Below the pieces are notes generated by a model. The model had not been told where the DNA came from. It worked only from the letters and a program-made list of their open reading frames with translations, and searched no databases. The position numbers were made by a program, and so were the translations under genes. Positions 29,287-38,156 of a stretch of 64,000 nt of DNA are shown one piece after another. Source of the stretch: Nesterenkonia sandarakina (lineage in GTDB: Bacteria; Actinomycetota; Actinomycetes; Actinomycetales; Micrococcaceae); the NCBI RefSeq assembly GCF_013410215.1, contig NZ_JACCFQ010000001.1, positions 2,418,001 through 2,482,000 of the forward strand, in the 5' to 3' direction. The stretch's first letter is position 1. Every line of letters begins with the position of its first letter.

Positions 29287-30885
29287 ATGCGCATCGCCGT
29301 CATCGGAGCCACGGGGAATGTTGGAACAGCGGTGCTGCGGCACCTCAACGATCGGCCCGAGGTGGACAGCGTGCTGGGGATCGCGCGGCGCCTGCCGGAC
29401 ACCGACACGGCCCCCTACGCACAGACCCAGTGGCACCGCGCCGACATCCAGTACAGCGATGTCATCCCGGATCTTGCCAGCGCGCTCTCCGGCGTGGATG
29501 CGGTGATCCACCTGGCCTGGCTGATCCAACCGAACACGCAGCGCAGCCTGCTGCGTCGAGTCAACGTCGATGGGACCCGGCACGTGCTTCAGGCGGCTGC
29601 CCGGGCGGGTGTCCGCCAAGCCGTCGTCGCATCTTCGGTCGGGGTCTATTCTCCGGCCGGAGACGACACCGCCCACGATGAGCAGTGGCCCACCCAAGGG
29701 ATTCCTGGGTCCCACTACAGCGAAGACAAAGTGGCGCAGGAGCAGGTCATGGACGAGTTCCTGCGCGAGCATCCGGGCTTCTCGCTCGCCCGGCTGCGCC
29801 CCGGGCTGGTCTTTCAGCGCGAGGCGGGGTCAGAGATCCAGCGCTACTTCGCCGGTGAGCTGGCACCGGTGCAGCTGCTCAACCTCATCCGGCCCCCGGT
29901 GGTGCCAGTGCCTGCCGGGATTCGGGTCCAGGCGGTGCACGCAGACGACCTCGCCGCCGCCTATGCGCAGGCAGCGATCCTCGGGGCTCAGGGGGCTTTC
30001 AACATCTGTGCTGAGGATCTGCTCGACGGTGACGCCATCGCCAAGATCGTCTCCGGAGGGACGAGTCCAGGGGTGAAGCTTCCCCTGCCCGGGGCGGCGC
30101 TGCGTCCGCTGATCAAGGCCGCGCACCGTGCCCGGATCCTTCCCACGGATGAAGGCTGGTTGGACATGGGTCTGCACGTCCCGGTGATGGACAGCTCGCG
30201 CGCCAGGAACGAGTTGCAGTGGACGCCCCGGTATTCCGGAGCGCAGGCGCTGGAGGAACTCCTCGAGGGCATGGCGTCCGGCGTGGGGACCGCCTCTGTG
30301 CCGCTGCGACCCCGGGACCTCGACGCCTCGGGCCGGCCGGAGCTGCCTACGGCCGATCACACCCTGGGAGGCGAGGTCGATGCGCTGCTGCTGCGCCAAT
30401 ACCTGGCCGACCATCTCGCCGGGGCCACTGCCGGGACGAACCGAATCGGGCGCATGGCTGGGGACTACGTGGACACACCGGTCTTCCCTGAGATCTCGGA
30501 GGTGGCGGAAGCGGTCCGGCGGGAACGCGGGTTCCTCATCGAGCTGATCCGGCGGCAGGGCTTTGCCACGCCACCGGGCTCCACCACCATTGCCTGGCTG
30601 GGGGAGCGGGTCGGGCGACTCAAGCCCAATGGCCGGCTGCCCGGCGGGCGCTCTCCCTCCACGCTCGTGGTCGAGGCTGAGATGATGATCACCGGAGTGA
30701 CCGGCAAGCTCCACGGCTGGAAGGTCATGAAGGACCACGCCGAAGCACTCGGAGTCCACGCGCAGGTGTTTCAGGATCTCATCGAGGACGCCGAGCGCCA
30801 GCGTGAACAGCTCCAGAGCGTCCACGCCTATGCGCGCCGCCGGGCCTTCCGAAAGGACCGCGGCACCTTCGAGAAGACACGCTGA
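29287..30885 (+). CDS. NAD-dependent epimerase fused to a C-terminal helical domain
   Basis: This 532-residue protein combines two parts. Residues 1-345 are an extended short-chain dehydrogenase with NAD motif GATGNVGT (7-14), AVIHLAW, and catalytic Tyr-Lys in HYSEDK. Residues about 360-532 form a predicted four-helix domain starting LLLRQYLADHLAGATAGTNR and containing WLGERVGRLKPNGRL. I recall similar domains as separate actinobacterial proteins of unknown function. GCAGGAGG sits just before ATG 29287. The fusion suggests the two parts act together, perhaps in stress or lipid metabolism, but that is inference. Confidence 0.82.
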   Translation: MRIAVIGATGNVGTAVLRHLNDRPEVDSVLGIARRLPDTDTAPYAQTQWHRADIQYSDVIPDLASALSGVDAVIHLAWLIQPNTQRSLLRRVNVDGTRHVLQAAARAGVRQAVVASSVGVYSPAGDDTAHDEQWPTQGIPGSHYSEDKVAQEQVMDEFLREHPGFSLARLRPGLVFQREAGSEIQRYFAGELAPVQLLNLIRPPVVPVPAGIRVQAVHADDLAAAYAQAAILGAQGAFNICAEDLLDGDAIAKIVSGGTSPGVKLPLPGAALRPLIKAAHRARILPTDEGWLDMGLHVPVMDSSRARNELQWTPRYSGAQALEELLEGMASGVGTASVPLRPRDLDASGRPELPTADHTLGGEVDALLLRQYLADHLAGATAGTNRIGRMAGDYVDTPVFPEISEVAEAVRRERGFLIELIRRQGFATPPGSTTIAWLGERVGRLKPNGRLPGGRSPSTLVVEAEMMITGVTGKLHGWKVMKDHAEALGVHAQVFQDLIEDAERQREQLQSVHAYARRRAFRKDRGTFEKTR

Positions 30886-30891
30886 ACGCCT

Positions 30892-30915
30892 AGTTATGAA
30901 CTACTCGTAATAACT
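30892..30915. promoter_or_regulatory. A+T-rich inverted repeat upstream of katA
   Basis: AGTTAT (30892-30897) and ATAACT (30910-30915) are perfect arms around 12 bases, in an A+T-rich patch 124 bp before the catalase start. It could be a peroxide-regulator operator (Fur/PerR or OxyR type), but it matches no consensus closely. Confidence 0.35.
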
Positions 30916-31038
30916 TCTCGATCTTGCTAAGCTCGGAGGGTCCACCCCACAAGCCCGCTCAGCACGAGCCGGGCACGTCAGAGCACTCCTGCGTCCATCC
31001 GACGTGCGGGTCCTGGCTGCAGCGAAGAGGAGACCGAA

Positions 31039-32718
31039 TTGGCACAGACCGATCCGATCCTGACCACTCGACAGGGCCACCCTGTCACCAATAACCAGAA
31101 CCAGCGCACCGTGGGAAACCGCGGACCTGCCACGCTGGAGAACTACCAGTTCCTCGAGAAGATCAGTCACTTCGACCGGGAGCGCATCCCGGAGCGCGTG
31201 GTCCATGCCCGTGGCTTCGTCGCCTACGGCGAGTTCGAGGCCACCGGCATGATCGGCGACGAGCCGGCGTCGAAGTACACCCGCGCCAAGCTCTTCCAGG
31301 AGGCTGGCAAGAAGACCGACCTCGCCATCCGTTTCTCCACCGTCATCGGCGGCCGGGACTCCTCTGAGTCGGCCCGTGACCCTCGCGGCTTCGCCGTGAA
31401 GTTCTACACCGAGGATGGCAACTGGGACCTCGTGGGCAACAACCTGCCGGTGTTCTTCATCCGCGATGCGATCAAGTTCCCCGACGTGATCCACTCGCTG
31501 AAGCCGGATCCGATCACCTTCCGCCAGGAGCCCAACCGGATCCTGGACTTCATGGGTCAGACTCCTGAGTCCATGCACATGCTCACCCACCTCTTCAGCC
31601 CCCGAGGCATCCCGGCGACGTACCGCCACATGGAGGGCTTCGGTGTGAACACCTACAAGATGGTCAACGCCGAGGGCGAGACCGTCCTGGTGAAGTACCA
31701 CTTCCACCCCCGCGCCGGCGTCGCCTCCATGACCGAGGCAGAGTCCGCCAAGGTCCAGGGACAGGACCTCGGACACGCCTCGAAGGACCTCTTCGAGGCC
31801 ATCGAGCGCGGTGACTTCCCGCAGTGGGACGTCCACGTGCAGATCATGGAAGACCATGACCACCCCGAGCTCGGCTGGGACCCGCTGGATGACACCAAGA
31901 TCTGGCCCGAGGATCAGTTCCCGCTGCGCAAGATCGGCGTCATGACGCTGAACCGCAACGTGGGGGATCACCACAACGAGAACGAGCAGATCGCGATGGG
32001 CACCGGTGTGCTCGTCGACGGCCTGGACTTCTCCGACGACAAGATGCTGGTGGGACGCACGTTCTCCTACTCGGACGCCCAGCGCTACCGGGTGGGCCCG
32101 AACTACCTGCAGCTGCCGGTCAACCAGCCCAAGGGTCGCGATGGCCGGGTCTACACCCACCAGCGCGGCGGACTGATGTCCTTCGGCAACGATGTGCACC
32201 CCGAGCAGAACCCGCACGTGAACTACGAGCCGTCCATCCACAATGGGCTGCACGAGTCACCTGAGCACCAGCCGCAGAACGCGCCCGCCGTCGGCGGGAA
32301 GGTGGTCCGGGAGAACCTGGATCGCCGCAACGATTATCTGCAGGCTCGTGGCCGCTACAACACCATGATGGACTGGGAGCGCGATGAGCTGATCAACGTG
32401 CTCACCGGGATGCTGGAGCAGTCCGAGCGCGACGTGCAGGAGCGCATCGTGTGGCACTTCTTCATGATCCACGACGACTACGGTCAGCGGATCGCGAAGA
32501 ACATCGGCCTCACCGTGGAAGATGTCAAGCATCTGAAGCCGCTGGCCGTGCAGAACCTCACCGAGGAGGAGCAGCAGCGCCTGGCCAACCTCGGCAACAA
32601 CGGGGACACCATTGATCCCGAGGCGTGGGGCACCTGGACGGCTTCCGTGGAGAACCGTCAGGCCTCCGGGGAAGACGTGCTGGCCGGCAAGCTGGGAAGC
32701 CCCAGCTACAGCAGCTGA
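31039..32718 (+). CDS. katA: Monofunctional haem catalase
   Basis: This catalase of 559 residues breaks down hydrogen peroxide. The distal His56 lies in PERVVHARG, the conserved Asn in [15 protein letters not shown], and the proximal haem-ligand Tyr in [13 protein letters not shown]. The segment [21 protein letters not shown] is the usual catalase core. The start is TTG 31039 behind AAGAGGAGA. It ends before a long bidirectional hairpin shared with the convergent Rho_N-domain gene. The upstream region contains an A+T-rich inverted repeat. Confidence 0.96.
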   Translation: MAQTDPILTTRQGHPVTNNQNQRTVGNRGPATLENYQFLEKISHFDRERIPERVVHARGFVAYGEFEATGMIGDEPASKYTRAKLFQEAGKKTDLAIRFSTVIGGRDSSESARDPRGFAVKFYTEDGNWDLVGNNLPVFFIRDAIKFPDVIHSLKPDPITFRQEPNRILDFMGQTPESMHMLTHLFSPRGIPATYRHMEGFGVNTYKMVNAEGETVLVKYHFHPRAGVASMTEAESAKVQGQDLGHASKDLFEAIERGDFPQWDVHVQIMEDHDHPELGWDPLDDTKIWPEDQFPLRKIGVMTLNRNVGDHHNENEQIAMGTGVLVDGLDFSDDKMLVGRTFSYSDAQRYRVGPNYLQLPVNQPKGRDGRVYTHQRGGLMSFGNDVHPEQNPHVNYEPSIHNGLHESPEHQPQNAPAVGGKVVRENLDRRNDYLQARGRYNTMMDWERDELINVLTGMLEQSERDVQERIVWHFFMIHDDYGQRIAKNIGLTVEDVKHLKPLAVQNLTEEEQQRLANLGNNGDTIDPEAWGTWTASVENRQASGEDVLAGKLGSPSYSS

Positions 32719-32748
32719 TTCCTCAGCGCCGCTGAACCCTGGTTGAAC

Positions 32749-32790
32749 CAGTGATGGCCGGGACCCCCGCGGGGGTCCCGGCCATCACTG
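32749..32790. terminator. 42-bp perfect palindrome, bidirectional terminator
   Basis: The sequence from CAGTGATGGCCGGGACCCCC through its exact reverse complement forms a near-loopless perfect dyad. It lies between the stops of katA and the convergent Rho_N-domain gene, so it should terminate both. Confidence 0.88.
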
Positions 32791-32817
32791 TCTCAGTGCT
32801 CTTCGGCAGCTGCCGCC

Positions 32818-33075
32818 TCAGTGGTTGCGCAGCGCGTCGATCAGCTGATCCTTGTTCATCTCGGAGTAGCCGGTGAGACCGAGCTCCTTGGCGCGCTCCT
32901 GCAGCTGCGCGACCGTCCGGTCCTCGTAGTTCGGCGCCTCCCCGCCCTTCTCGCCCTCGCTGCTGCGACCTTCTCTGGCAGCGGCGTTGGCGATCCGAGC
33001 GGACTTCTCCTTGGAGTTGCCCTCCTCGCGGAGGCGTTCGTAGAGCTCTTCATCCTTCACGCTGGAGCGTGCCAT
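32818..33075 (-). CDS. Small Rho_N-domain stress-type protein
   Basis: This 85-residue protein has two parts. The N-terminal half [31 protein letters not shown] is a charged helical block seen in small actinobacterial stress proteins. The C-terminal half [32 protein letters not shown] is a Rho termination factor N-terminal (SAP-like) fold that may bind nucleic acid. AGGAAGGAA precedes ATG 33075. It is followed upstream, in the same direction, by a stress-type SDR and a zinc dehydrogenase. Confidence 0.8.
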   Translation of the reverse strand: MARSSVKDEELYERLREEGNSKEKSARIANAAAREGRSSEGEKGGEAPNYEDRTVAQLQERAKELGLTGYSEMNKDQLIDALRNH

Positions 33076-33120
33076 GGCGGTGGTTCCTTCCTCGGTGTGG
33101 TCGGGGGACGTCAGTCCAGC

Positions 33121-34011
33121 TCAGAAGCCCTTGCCGCCGGTCACCGGGATCACAGAGCCCGAGACGTAGGAGGCCTCTTCGCTGGCGAGGTAGACGTAGG
33201 CCCCGGCGAGTTCCGCCGGCTGCCCTGGTCGGCCCAGGGGAGTGTCCTGCCCGAACTTCGCGACGCCGTCGAATCCGGTGGCCGGGATCAGGGGAGTCCA
33301 GATCGGTCCCGGTGCCACACCGTTGACGCGGATCCCCTTCTCCGCGAGCTCTGCGGCCATCGACTCGATGAAGGCCACCTGAGCGGCCTTGGACATCGCG
33401 TAGTCGAAGAGCGGGGCCTTGGGCTCCACGGCCTGGATGGAGGTGGTCACGATGATCGAGGCCCCTGGCGACAGGTGCGGCACCGCCTCCCGGGTCACCA
33501 CGATGTGGGCGATCAGGTTGGTCTCGAAGACCTTGCGCACCTCCGCTGTGGGCGTCACGTCGATGCCGTCGCGGGCCCGCTGGTAGGCAGCGTTGAGGAT
33601 CAGCACATCGATCCCGCCGAGGTCCTCCACGGCTCTGCGCACGATGCCCACGGCGCTGTCCTCCTCCGTGATGTCCACCGGGTAGGTCGCACAGATCCGT
33701 CCAGCCTCGCGCACGTGCTGAGCGGTGGTCTGGGCATCCTCTTCCTCCTCAGGGAGGTAGGCGATGGCGATGTCCGAGCCCTCCCGGGCGAACGCGATGG
33801 CGACGGCGCGGCCGATGCCGGAATCACCGCCGGTGATCAGGGTCCTGCGGCCAGTGAGCCGGCCGTGACCAACCCAGCTGGATTCTCCGTGGTCGGGATC
33901 CGGGCCGGTCGCCCCGGTCAGTCCTGGCTGATCGGACTGTTCCTGCTCGGGGAGGTCGCTGTGCCGGTACTTCGTGCGCGGGTCCTGCTGGGTGTAGGGG
34001 TTCGTCGTCAT
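33121..34011 (-). CDS. SDR oxidoreductase, general stress protein 39/YghA-like
   Basis: This short-chain dehydrogenase of 296 residues has a polar N-terminal tail of about 45 residues starting MTTNPYTQQDPRTKYRHSD. The cofactor loop is TGGDSGIG (60-67), NNAG is replaced by LNAAY, and the catalytic Tyr-Lys pair is in YAMSKAAQ. The C-terminus GPIWTPLIP and YVSGSVIPVTGG fits the YghA/YdaD group, often part of stress regulons. AAGGGATGAAGG upstream supports ATG 34011. Its substrate is unknown. Confidence 0.88.
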   Translation of the reverse strand: MTTNPYTQQDPRTKYRHSDLPEQEQSDQPGLTGATGPDPDHGESSWVGHGRLTGRRTLITGGDSGIGRAVAIAFAREGSDIAIAYLPEEEEDAQTTAQHVREAGRICATYPVDITEEDSAVGIVRRAVEDLGGIDVLILNAAYQRARDGIDVTPTAEVRKVFETNLIAHIVVTREAVPHLSPGASIIVTTSIQAVEPKAPLFDYAMSKAAQVAFIESMAAELAEKGIRVNGVAPGPIWTPLIPATGFDGVAKFGQDTPLGRPGQPAELAGAYVYLASEEASYVSGSVIPVTGGKGF

Positions 34012-34069
34012 GCCTTCATCCCTTCGAGTGATCGGTCCGACCCAGGGTCGGCGGGCCTGCTGATGTCGT

Positions 34070-35257
34070 TCAGACTGCTGACTTCGTGGGATCCAGGACG
34101 ACCTTGATGCAGCCGTCCTCCTTCTTCTGGAACATCTCGTAGGCACCGGGAGCCTCGCCGAGCGCCACGGTGTGCGTGATGAAGTCGTCCACACCCAAGG
34201 GATCGGCGGGATCCTCGACCAGCGGCAGGATCTGATCCACCCAGTTCTTCACATTGGCCTGGCCCATCTTCACCGTGATCTGCTTGTCGAACATGGTGAT
34301 CAGTGGCAGCGGGCTGGCGGCACCGCCGTAGACCCCGCTCAGTGAGATGGTGCCGCCGCGGCGCACCAGTTCGATCGCGGAGTACAGGGCTGCCAGGCGG
34401 TCCACCCCGACGGTCTGCATCATGGCCTTGCCTGCGGCGTCGGGCAGGAACTGGGCCGAGATCTGAGCCGCCTTGGCGATGGGGGAGCCGTGGGCCTCCA
34501 TGCCTACCGCGTCCACCACCCCGTCGGGGCCTCGCCCGCCGGTGGCTTCACGGATCTGGCTGATCGACTCCTCGCCGGTGTCGAAGACCATCACGCCATG
34601 GCGGGCTGCCATCTCGCGGCGCTCGGCCACAGGATCGATCGCGTAGACCTTCATGCCCTGATGCTTGGCGATGCGTGCGGCGAACTGGCCGATCGGGCCG
34701 AGCCCGATGATCGCGATGCTGTCTCCGCGCTGCAGCCCGGTGTAGGCCACACCCTGCCAGGCGGTGGGGATGACATCGGAGAGGAAGAGGTAGCGATGGT
34801 CGGGAAGCTCATTGCCCACCTTGATCGGGCTGTAGTCGGCGTGGGGGACCCGCAGGTACTCGGCCTGGCCCCCGGGAACCGCCCCGTACATCGCGGAGAA
34901 GCCGTAGAGCGCGGCTCCCATGCCCTGTTCGCGGACCTGCGTAACCTCACACTGGGTCTGCAGTCCACGCTGGCACATGTAGCAGCTGCCGCAGGAGATC
35001 TGGAACGGGATGACCACCCGGTCACCGGCGGTCAGGTTGGAGTCGGGGCCCGCCTCGACCACCCGTCCCATCGGCTCGTGACCCAGGATATCGCCGGGAG
35101 TCATGAACGGTCCGAGCACCTCGTAGAGGTGCAGGTCGGAGCCGCAGATGGCGGTGGAGGTGACTTCGATGATCGCGTCATTGGCCTGCTGAATCGTCGG
35201 ATCCGGCACTGTCTCGACACTTACCTTGTGGTGGCCCTGCCATGTCACTGCTTTCAC
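34070..35257 (-). CDS. Zinc-dependent alcohol dehydrogenase, formaldehyde dehydrogenase-like
   Basis: This medium-chain dehydrogenase of 395 residues resembles the glutathione-independent formaldehyde dehydrogenase group. The catalytic zinc site is TAICGSDLHLY with LGHEPMG; the structural zinc Cys are in SCGSCYMCQRGLQTQC; the NAD motif is GLGPIGQFAARIAK. The insert after the cofactor domain around AAQISAQFLPDAAGKAMMQ is typical of that group. The start is GTG 35257 with GAGGAGA upstream. It is the first gene of a minus-strand run leading to the SDR and Rho_N genes. Confidence 0.9.
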   Translation of the reverse strand: MKAVTWQGHHKVSVETVPDPTIQQANDAIIEVTSTAICGSDLHLYEVLGPFMTPGDILGHEPMGRVVEAGPDSNLTAGDRVVIPFQISCGSCYMCQRGLQTQCEVTQVREQGMGAALYGFSAMYGAVPGGQAEYLRVPHADYSPIKVGNELPDHRYLFLSDVIPTAWQGVAYTGLQRGDSIAIIGLGPIGQFAARIAKHQGMKVYAIDPVAERREMAARHGVMVFDTGEESISQIREATGGRGPDGVVDAVGMEAHGSPIAKAAQISAQFLPDAAGKAMMQTVGVDRLAALYSAIELVRRGGTISLSGVYGGAASPLPLITMFDKQITVKMGQANVKNWVDQILPLVEDPADPLGVDDFITHTVALGEAPGAYEMFQKKEDGCIKVVLDPTKSAV

Positions 35258-35393
35258 GTCGCGTCTCCTCAGAAGTTCTGCTGCGAGGCGTACTCGAAAG
35301 AGATGTCATGCATCAATTCCGTCATCACCCTTACAGGCTCTACGCTATCGGCTCGCAGCTGAGAGTGAGCTGAACACCAGCCGAATGTTGACC

Positions 35394-35807
35394 TCATCGC
35401 CCGGTGCCGAGGCGGCCGATCAGCCTGGTGAGCACACGCCGGCCGGTGAGCAGCGCGCCGAGCACGCCCAGCGCGACAAGGACGAAGGAGAATTCGGCGC
35501 CTCCGCCGCCGGCCAGGACCCGGCCTGCCATGCCCAGGACCACGGTGCCCAGGATCACGACGACGGCGTCCGGCCAGAGCCTGGAGGGGGCTCTCCAGAA
35601 CCGCACGGCGAGCGAGCTGATCAGCAGTCCCAGAAGAAACGGTGCGGCGGTCCCCAGCACATCGCCCAGCCCGAGCCCGGTCTCGTGGGACCGATTGCCC
35701 AGCGCGGCGAAGCCCACCACCAGGAGCGCGTCCAGGGCCAGCAGCAGCCAGGGGAGTGCGAGCTGACCCCGATGCCGGGGTGTCATCTGCTGAGAGGGGG
35801 AGCGCAT
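35394..35807 (-). CDS. DUF3054 membrane protein
   Basis: This 137-residue protein has four hydrophobic helices (LPWLLLALDALLVVGFAAL; LGTAAPFLLGLLISSL; DAVVVILGTVVLGMAGRVL; FSFVLVALGVLGALLTG) and the RFWRAPSRLW loop, matching DUF3054. Its function is unknown. The start is ATG 35807, with TAGACT 6 nt upstream, so it may be leaderless. The -10 element is part of 25-bp tandem repeats that reach back into the end of the preceding gene. Confidence 0.8.
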   Translation of the reverse strand: MRSPSQQMTPRHRGQLALPWLLLALDALLVVGFAALGNRSHETGLGLGDVLGTAAPFLLGLLISSLAVRFWRAPSRLWPDAVVVILGTVVLGMAGRVLAGGGGAEFSFVLVALGVLGALLTGRRVLTRLIGRLGTGR

Positions 35808-35819
35808 GTGCCGAGTCTA
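35808..35819 (-). promoter_or_regulatory. -10 hexamer TAGACT, predicted leaderless DUF3054 promoter
   Basis: On the minus strand TAGACT (35819-35814) is followed by CGGCAC and then ATG 35807, a 6-nt gap. Five of its six bases belong to the nearest 25-bp repeat copy. Confidence 0.5.
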
Positions 35820-35889
35820 GGTCGCGCCTGCGGGATCTGGTCTAGGACGTGCCTGCGGGATCTGGTCTAGGACGTGCCCGCGGGATCTG
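35815..35889. repeat. Three tandem 25-bp repeats
   Basis: Copies lie at 35815-35839, 35840-35864 and 35865-35889, differing at three to four positions. The unit on the minus strand begins CAGATCCCGC and ends CCTAGAC. The copy at 35865-35889 encodes the last residues and TAG stop of the cyclodeaminase-like gene; the other two fill the space to DUF3054. Confidence 0.95.
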
Positions 35890-36535
35890 TCGGGGCAGCG
35901 CGGTCATCGATCGAGGCGGTGCAGGCGTCGATGCGCTCGATCGCGGCCGTCAGGTCCTGCACGCTGGCCCAGAGCCTGGGGTGTGAGGCCTGGATCTGCT
36001 CCAGCGTGGAGCCGGAGGACTTCAGGGTGGCCAGGTCGAAGCTGGCATTGGTCCGAGCACCGGCGACGGCGGCACGCAGCGCACCGAAGGCGACGACGAC
36101 GTCGGCGATCAGCGCCTGCTTGCCGTGCTCTGCCAGCCAGGCCAGATCCTCGATGGCAGATACCGCGTGGTCACCGAGCTCCGCCGAGGACTGCGCAGCG
36201 CCGATGGCGGCCTCCCGGATCGCCTCCTCGCGCTCTGGTCCTGGATCCACCTTGAAGGCCGCGCCGAAGGCCTGGGAGGCGGTCGCGTCGTCGTCGGCCA
36301 GCTGGAGCGCGGTCCCCCGACGGTCCTGGGCTTGCGCGAGGATGGCGCTGAGCCTGTCCGCGCACTGCGCATCAGGCTCGGTGTATCCGGCCACCATGGA
36401 GGTCAGCGACGCGGCGATGGCCAGCATCACCCCGGCTCCGGCCCCGCCGCCGGGGGAGCCGGTGGCCTGGGACAACCCGTGGGTCCACTTGGCGACCGTG
36501 GAACGATGGGTGGTGATCGCTTCAGTCTCAGACAT
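35867..36535 (-). CDS. Cyclodeaminase/cyclohydrolase-like helical protein
   Basis: This 222-residue protein resembles the formiminotransferase-cyclodeaminase domain: GSPGGGAGAGVMLAIAASLTSMVAGYT near the N-terminus and then long alpha helices (ADDDATASQAFGAAF, AAIGAAQSSAELGDHAVSAIEDL). Family members act on folate one-carbon units or formimino groups; no folate partner gene is nearby. I start at ATG 36535 because residues upstream look non-homologous, although no clear ribosome binding site is seen. Its stop codon lies inside the 25-bp tandem repeat. Confidence 0.75.
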   Translation of the reverse strand: MSETEAITTHRSTVAKWTHGLSQATGSPGGGAGAGVMLAIAASLTSMVAGYTEPDAQCADRLSAILAQAQDRRGTALQLADDDATASQAFGAAFKVDPGPEREEAIREAAIGAAQSSAELGDHAVSAIEDLAWLAEHGKQALIADVVVAFGALRAAVAGARTNASFDLATLKSSGSTLEQIQASHPRLWASVQDLTAAIERIDACTASIDDRAAPTDPAGTS

Positions 36536-36782
36536 GGGCCCAGTGTGTCCTAGAAATCCGAGGAACCAAACGCCCCGGACGACGCGGCGGCTGAAATCCG
36601 TCACATCGGAGGGGATAGGCGGCTTTACTCGGAGTCATTAAACTGCAACAGTGAAATAGATATAGTTCCCGCAGACACGGATTAAACCGTGGAGATTGCG
36701 CCTGCCCACGCGAGGCCCGAGGCCGCGGAGCATGACGTCCCTCGCGCCCCAGTCCTCGCCGGGCCGGGCTGAGGTCCCTGCG

Positions 36783-37007
36783 ATGTCCACGAGATCAATC
36801 ATCATCATCGGCGTCGTCCTGTCGCTGGTGGCGCTCAGTCTGGGCATCGCTGGAGTGTTTCGCGCGGGCTCGGGCCAAGCAGTCTCGTCAGTGTGGCCGG
36901 TGCTGATTTCGCTGGCAGCGCTGCCCTTAGCGGCCATCGTTCACCGGCGACGGGTCCGGTGCCAGTCCGAGCGGGGAACCAGGGCCCAGAAGGGCAACCT
37001 GACATAA
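36783..37007 (+). CDS. Small two-helix membrane protein, hypothetical
   Basis: This 74-residue ORF starts MSTRSIIIIGVVLSLVALSLG and has a second hydrophobic segment (VWPVLISLAALPLAAIV), then a basic tail. GAGGT lies about 10 nt before ATG 36783. The surrounding 400 bases are lower in GC than the rest of the window. The two-helix layout supports a real gene, but no family is recognised. Confidence 0.5.
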   Translation: MSTRSIIIIGVVLSLVALSLGIAGVFRAGSGQAVSSVWPVLISLAALPLAAIVHRRRVRCQSERGTRAQKGNLT

Positions 37008-37163
37008 TGTAGATTATCGGCGCATTATATACGTGGCGGAGTTCTTGCGGCGCCTGACTGCCGGTTGGTTTATCCAGGCACTCAGGTCAACGCTGAAGGT
37101 GACACACGAACGCTGGATATTCAGGAACGGCCTAACGGCACTGAGCCGACCGAGTCGGAGCGA

Positions 37164-37176
37164 TAGCCTGGAACCT
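37164..37176 (+). promoter_or_regulatory. -10 hexamer TAGCCT, predicted leaderless promoter
   Basis: TAGCCT (37164-37169) ends 7 nt before GTG 37177. No ribosome binding site is present in between. Confidence 0.4.
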
Positions 37177-38118
37177 GTGACCTCACCCTGGCCCTTGATC
37201 TGTCCCTCCTGCGCCGCGCCGATGGACCTGGTGCGGGCACCTGACGCCCCGGGACACTCACCCCGGACTGAGCCGCAGCAGCAGAAATCCTCACCCCGCG
37301 CCCTACAGGCCCTCAGCTGCCCCGCTGGTCACCGCTTCGATGCGGCACGTCAGGGTTATGTCAACTTGCTCTCCGGGCGCGGGACACGCTTCACGCCCGA
37401 CTCCGCGCAGATGATCATGGCCCGGGAACGGGTCCAGAACGCCGGAGTCTTCGACGCACTGAGCACAGAGCTGACCCAGATCCTGGGCGAGCACACCGCC
37501 GCGCGGAGCCGCACTGATCCCGCTGTCCCGGCTGAGACCACGCACACCTCCGATCCAGCGATCTTCCTGGACTGCGGCGCCGGCACCGGACACTACCTGC
37601 ACCAGCTGCTCGATTCCTCCCCCGCATCCCGAGGCATCGCGCTGGACCTCTCTGTGGCGGGACTCAAGCGGGCGGCCCGCCACCGGCGAACGCTCGCGCT
37701 GGCCTGGGACCTCTGGCAGCCGCTCCCCCTGGCCTCGGATGCCGTGGACCTGCTCCTGGACGTCTTTGCCCCGCGCAACGTGGCCGAGTACGCCAGAGTT
37801 CTTCGCCCGGGTGGACTGGCAGTGGTGGTGACCCCCGGTGACGCGCACCTCGGGCAGCTCCGCTCGGCGGGCATGCTCAAGGTCCAGGGCGAGAAGCTGC
37901 GCCAGCTCGCGGAGCAGATGGCACCAGCCTTTGGCGTGGCGGAACTGAACGCCCAGGTCAAGGCGACAGTCCCGGTCGATGCCGGTCTCGCCGCCGATCT
38001 GGTCTTCATGGGTCCCGCCGGGCATCATCTCGACCTCGGCGCCCTGCGCAAGCAGCTTGCGGATGCTGGCGTGTCACATGTCACCATCGACCTCGACGTG
38101 AGCCTGTGGCGCAGATAG
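37177..38118 (+). CDS. RlmA/TlrB-like 23S rRNA (guanine-N1) methyltransferase
   Basis: This 313-residue protein has an N-terminal zinc hook (ICPSCAAPM and SCPAGHRFDAARQGYVNLL), then a Rossmann methyltransferase domain with SAM motif LDCGAGTGHYLHQLL, ALDLSVAGLKRAARH, and the post-motif DLLLDVFAPRNVAEYARVLRP. That order matches RlmA-type enzymes, which modify G745 or G748 in 23S rRNA, the latter giving tylosin resistance. GTG 37177 places the zinc hook at the N-terminus; the longer upstream frame adds 48 unrelated residues. The exact target base cannot be told. Confidence 0.85.
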   Translation: MTSPWPLICPSCAAPMDLVRAPDAPGHSPRTEPQQQKSSPRALQALSCPAGHRFDAARQGYVNLLSGRGTRFTPDSAQMIMARERVQNAGVFDALSTELTQILGEHTAARSRTDPAVPAETTHTSDPAIFLDCGAGTGHYLHQLLDSSPASRGIALDLSVAGLKRAARHRRTLALAWDLWQPLPLASDAVDLLLDVFAPRNVAEYARVLRPGGLAVVVTPGDAHLGQLRSAGMLKVQGEKLRQLAEQMAPAFGVAELNAQVKATVPVDAGLAADLVFMGPAGHHLDLGALRKQLADAGVSHVTIDLDVSLWRR

Positions 38119-38156
38119 TCTGAAGTCACGCGTGTATGGGCTGATGAGGAGCTGAG

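Noticed and set aside
35815-35889. Short regularly spaced repeats as a possible CRISPR array
   Set aside because: The copies are directly adjacent with no spacers and overlap a gene end; this is a simple tandem duplication.
36630-37050. Lower-GC region as a mobile element remnant
   Set aside because: No transposase, inverted ends or target duplication is seen; only a small membrane ORF and promoter-like A+T-rich patches.
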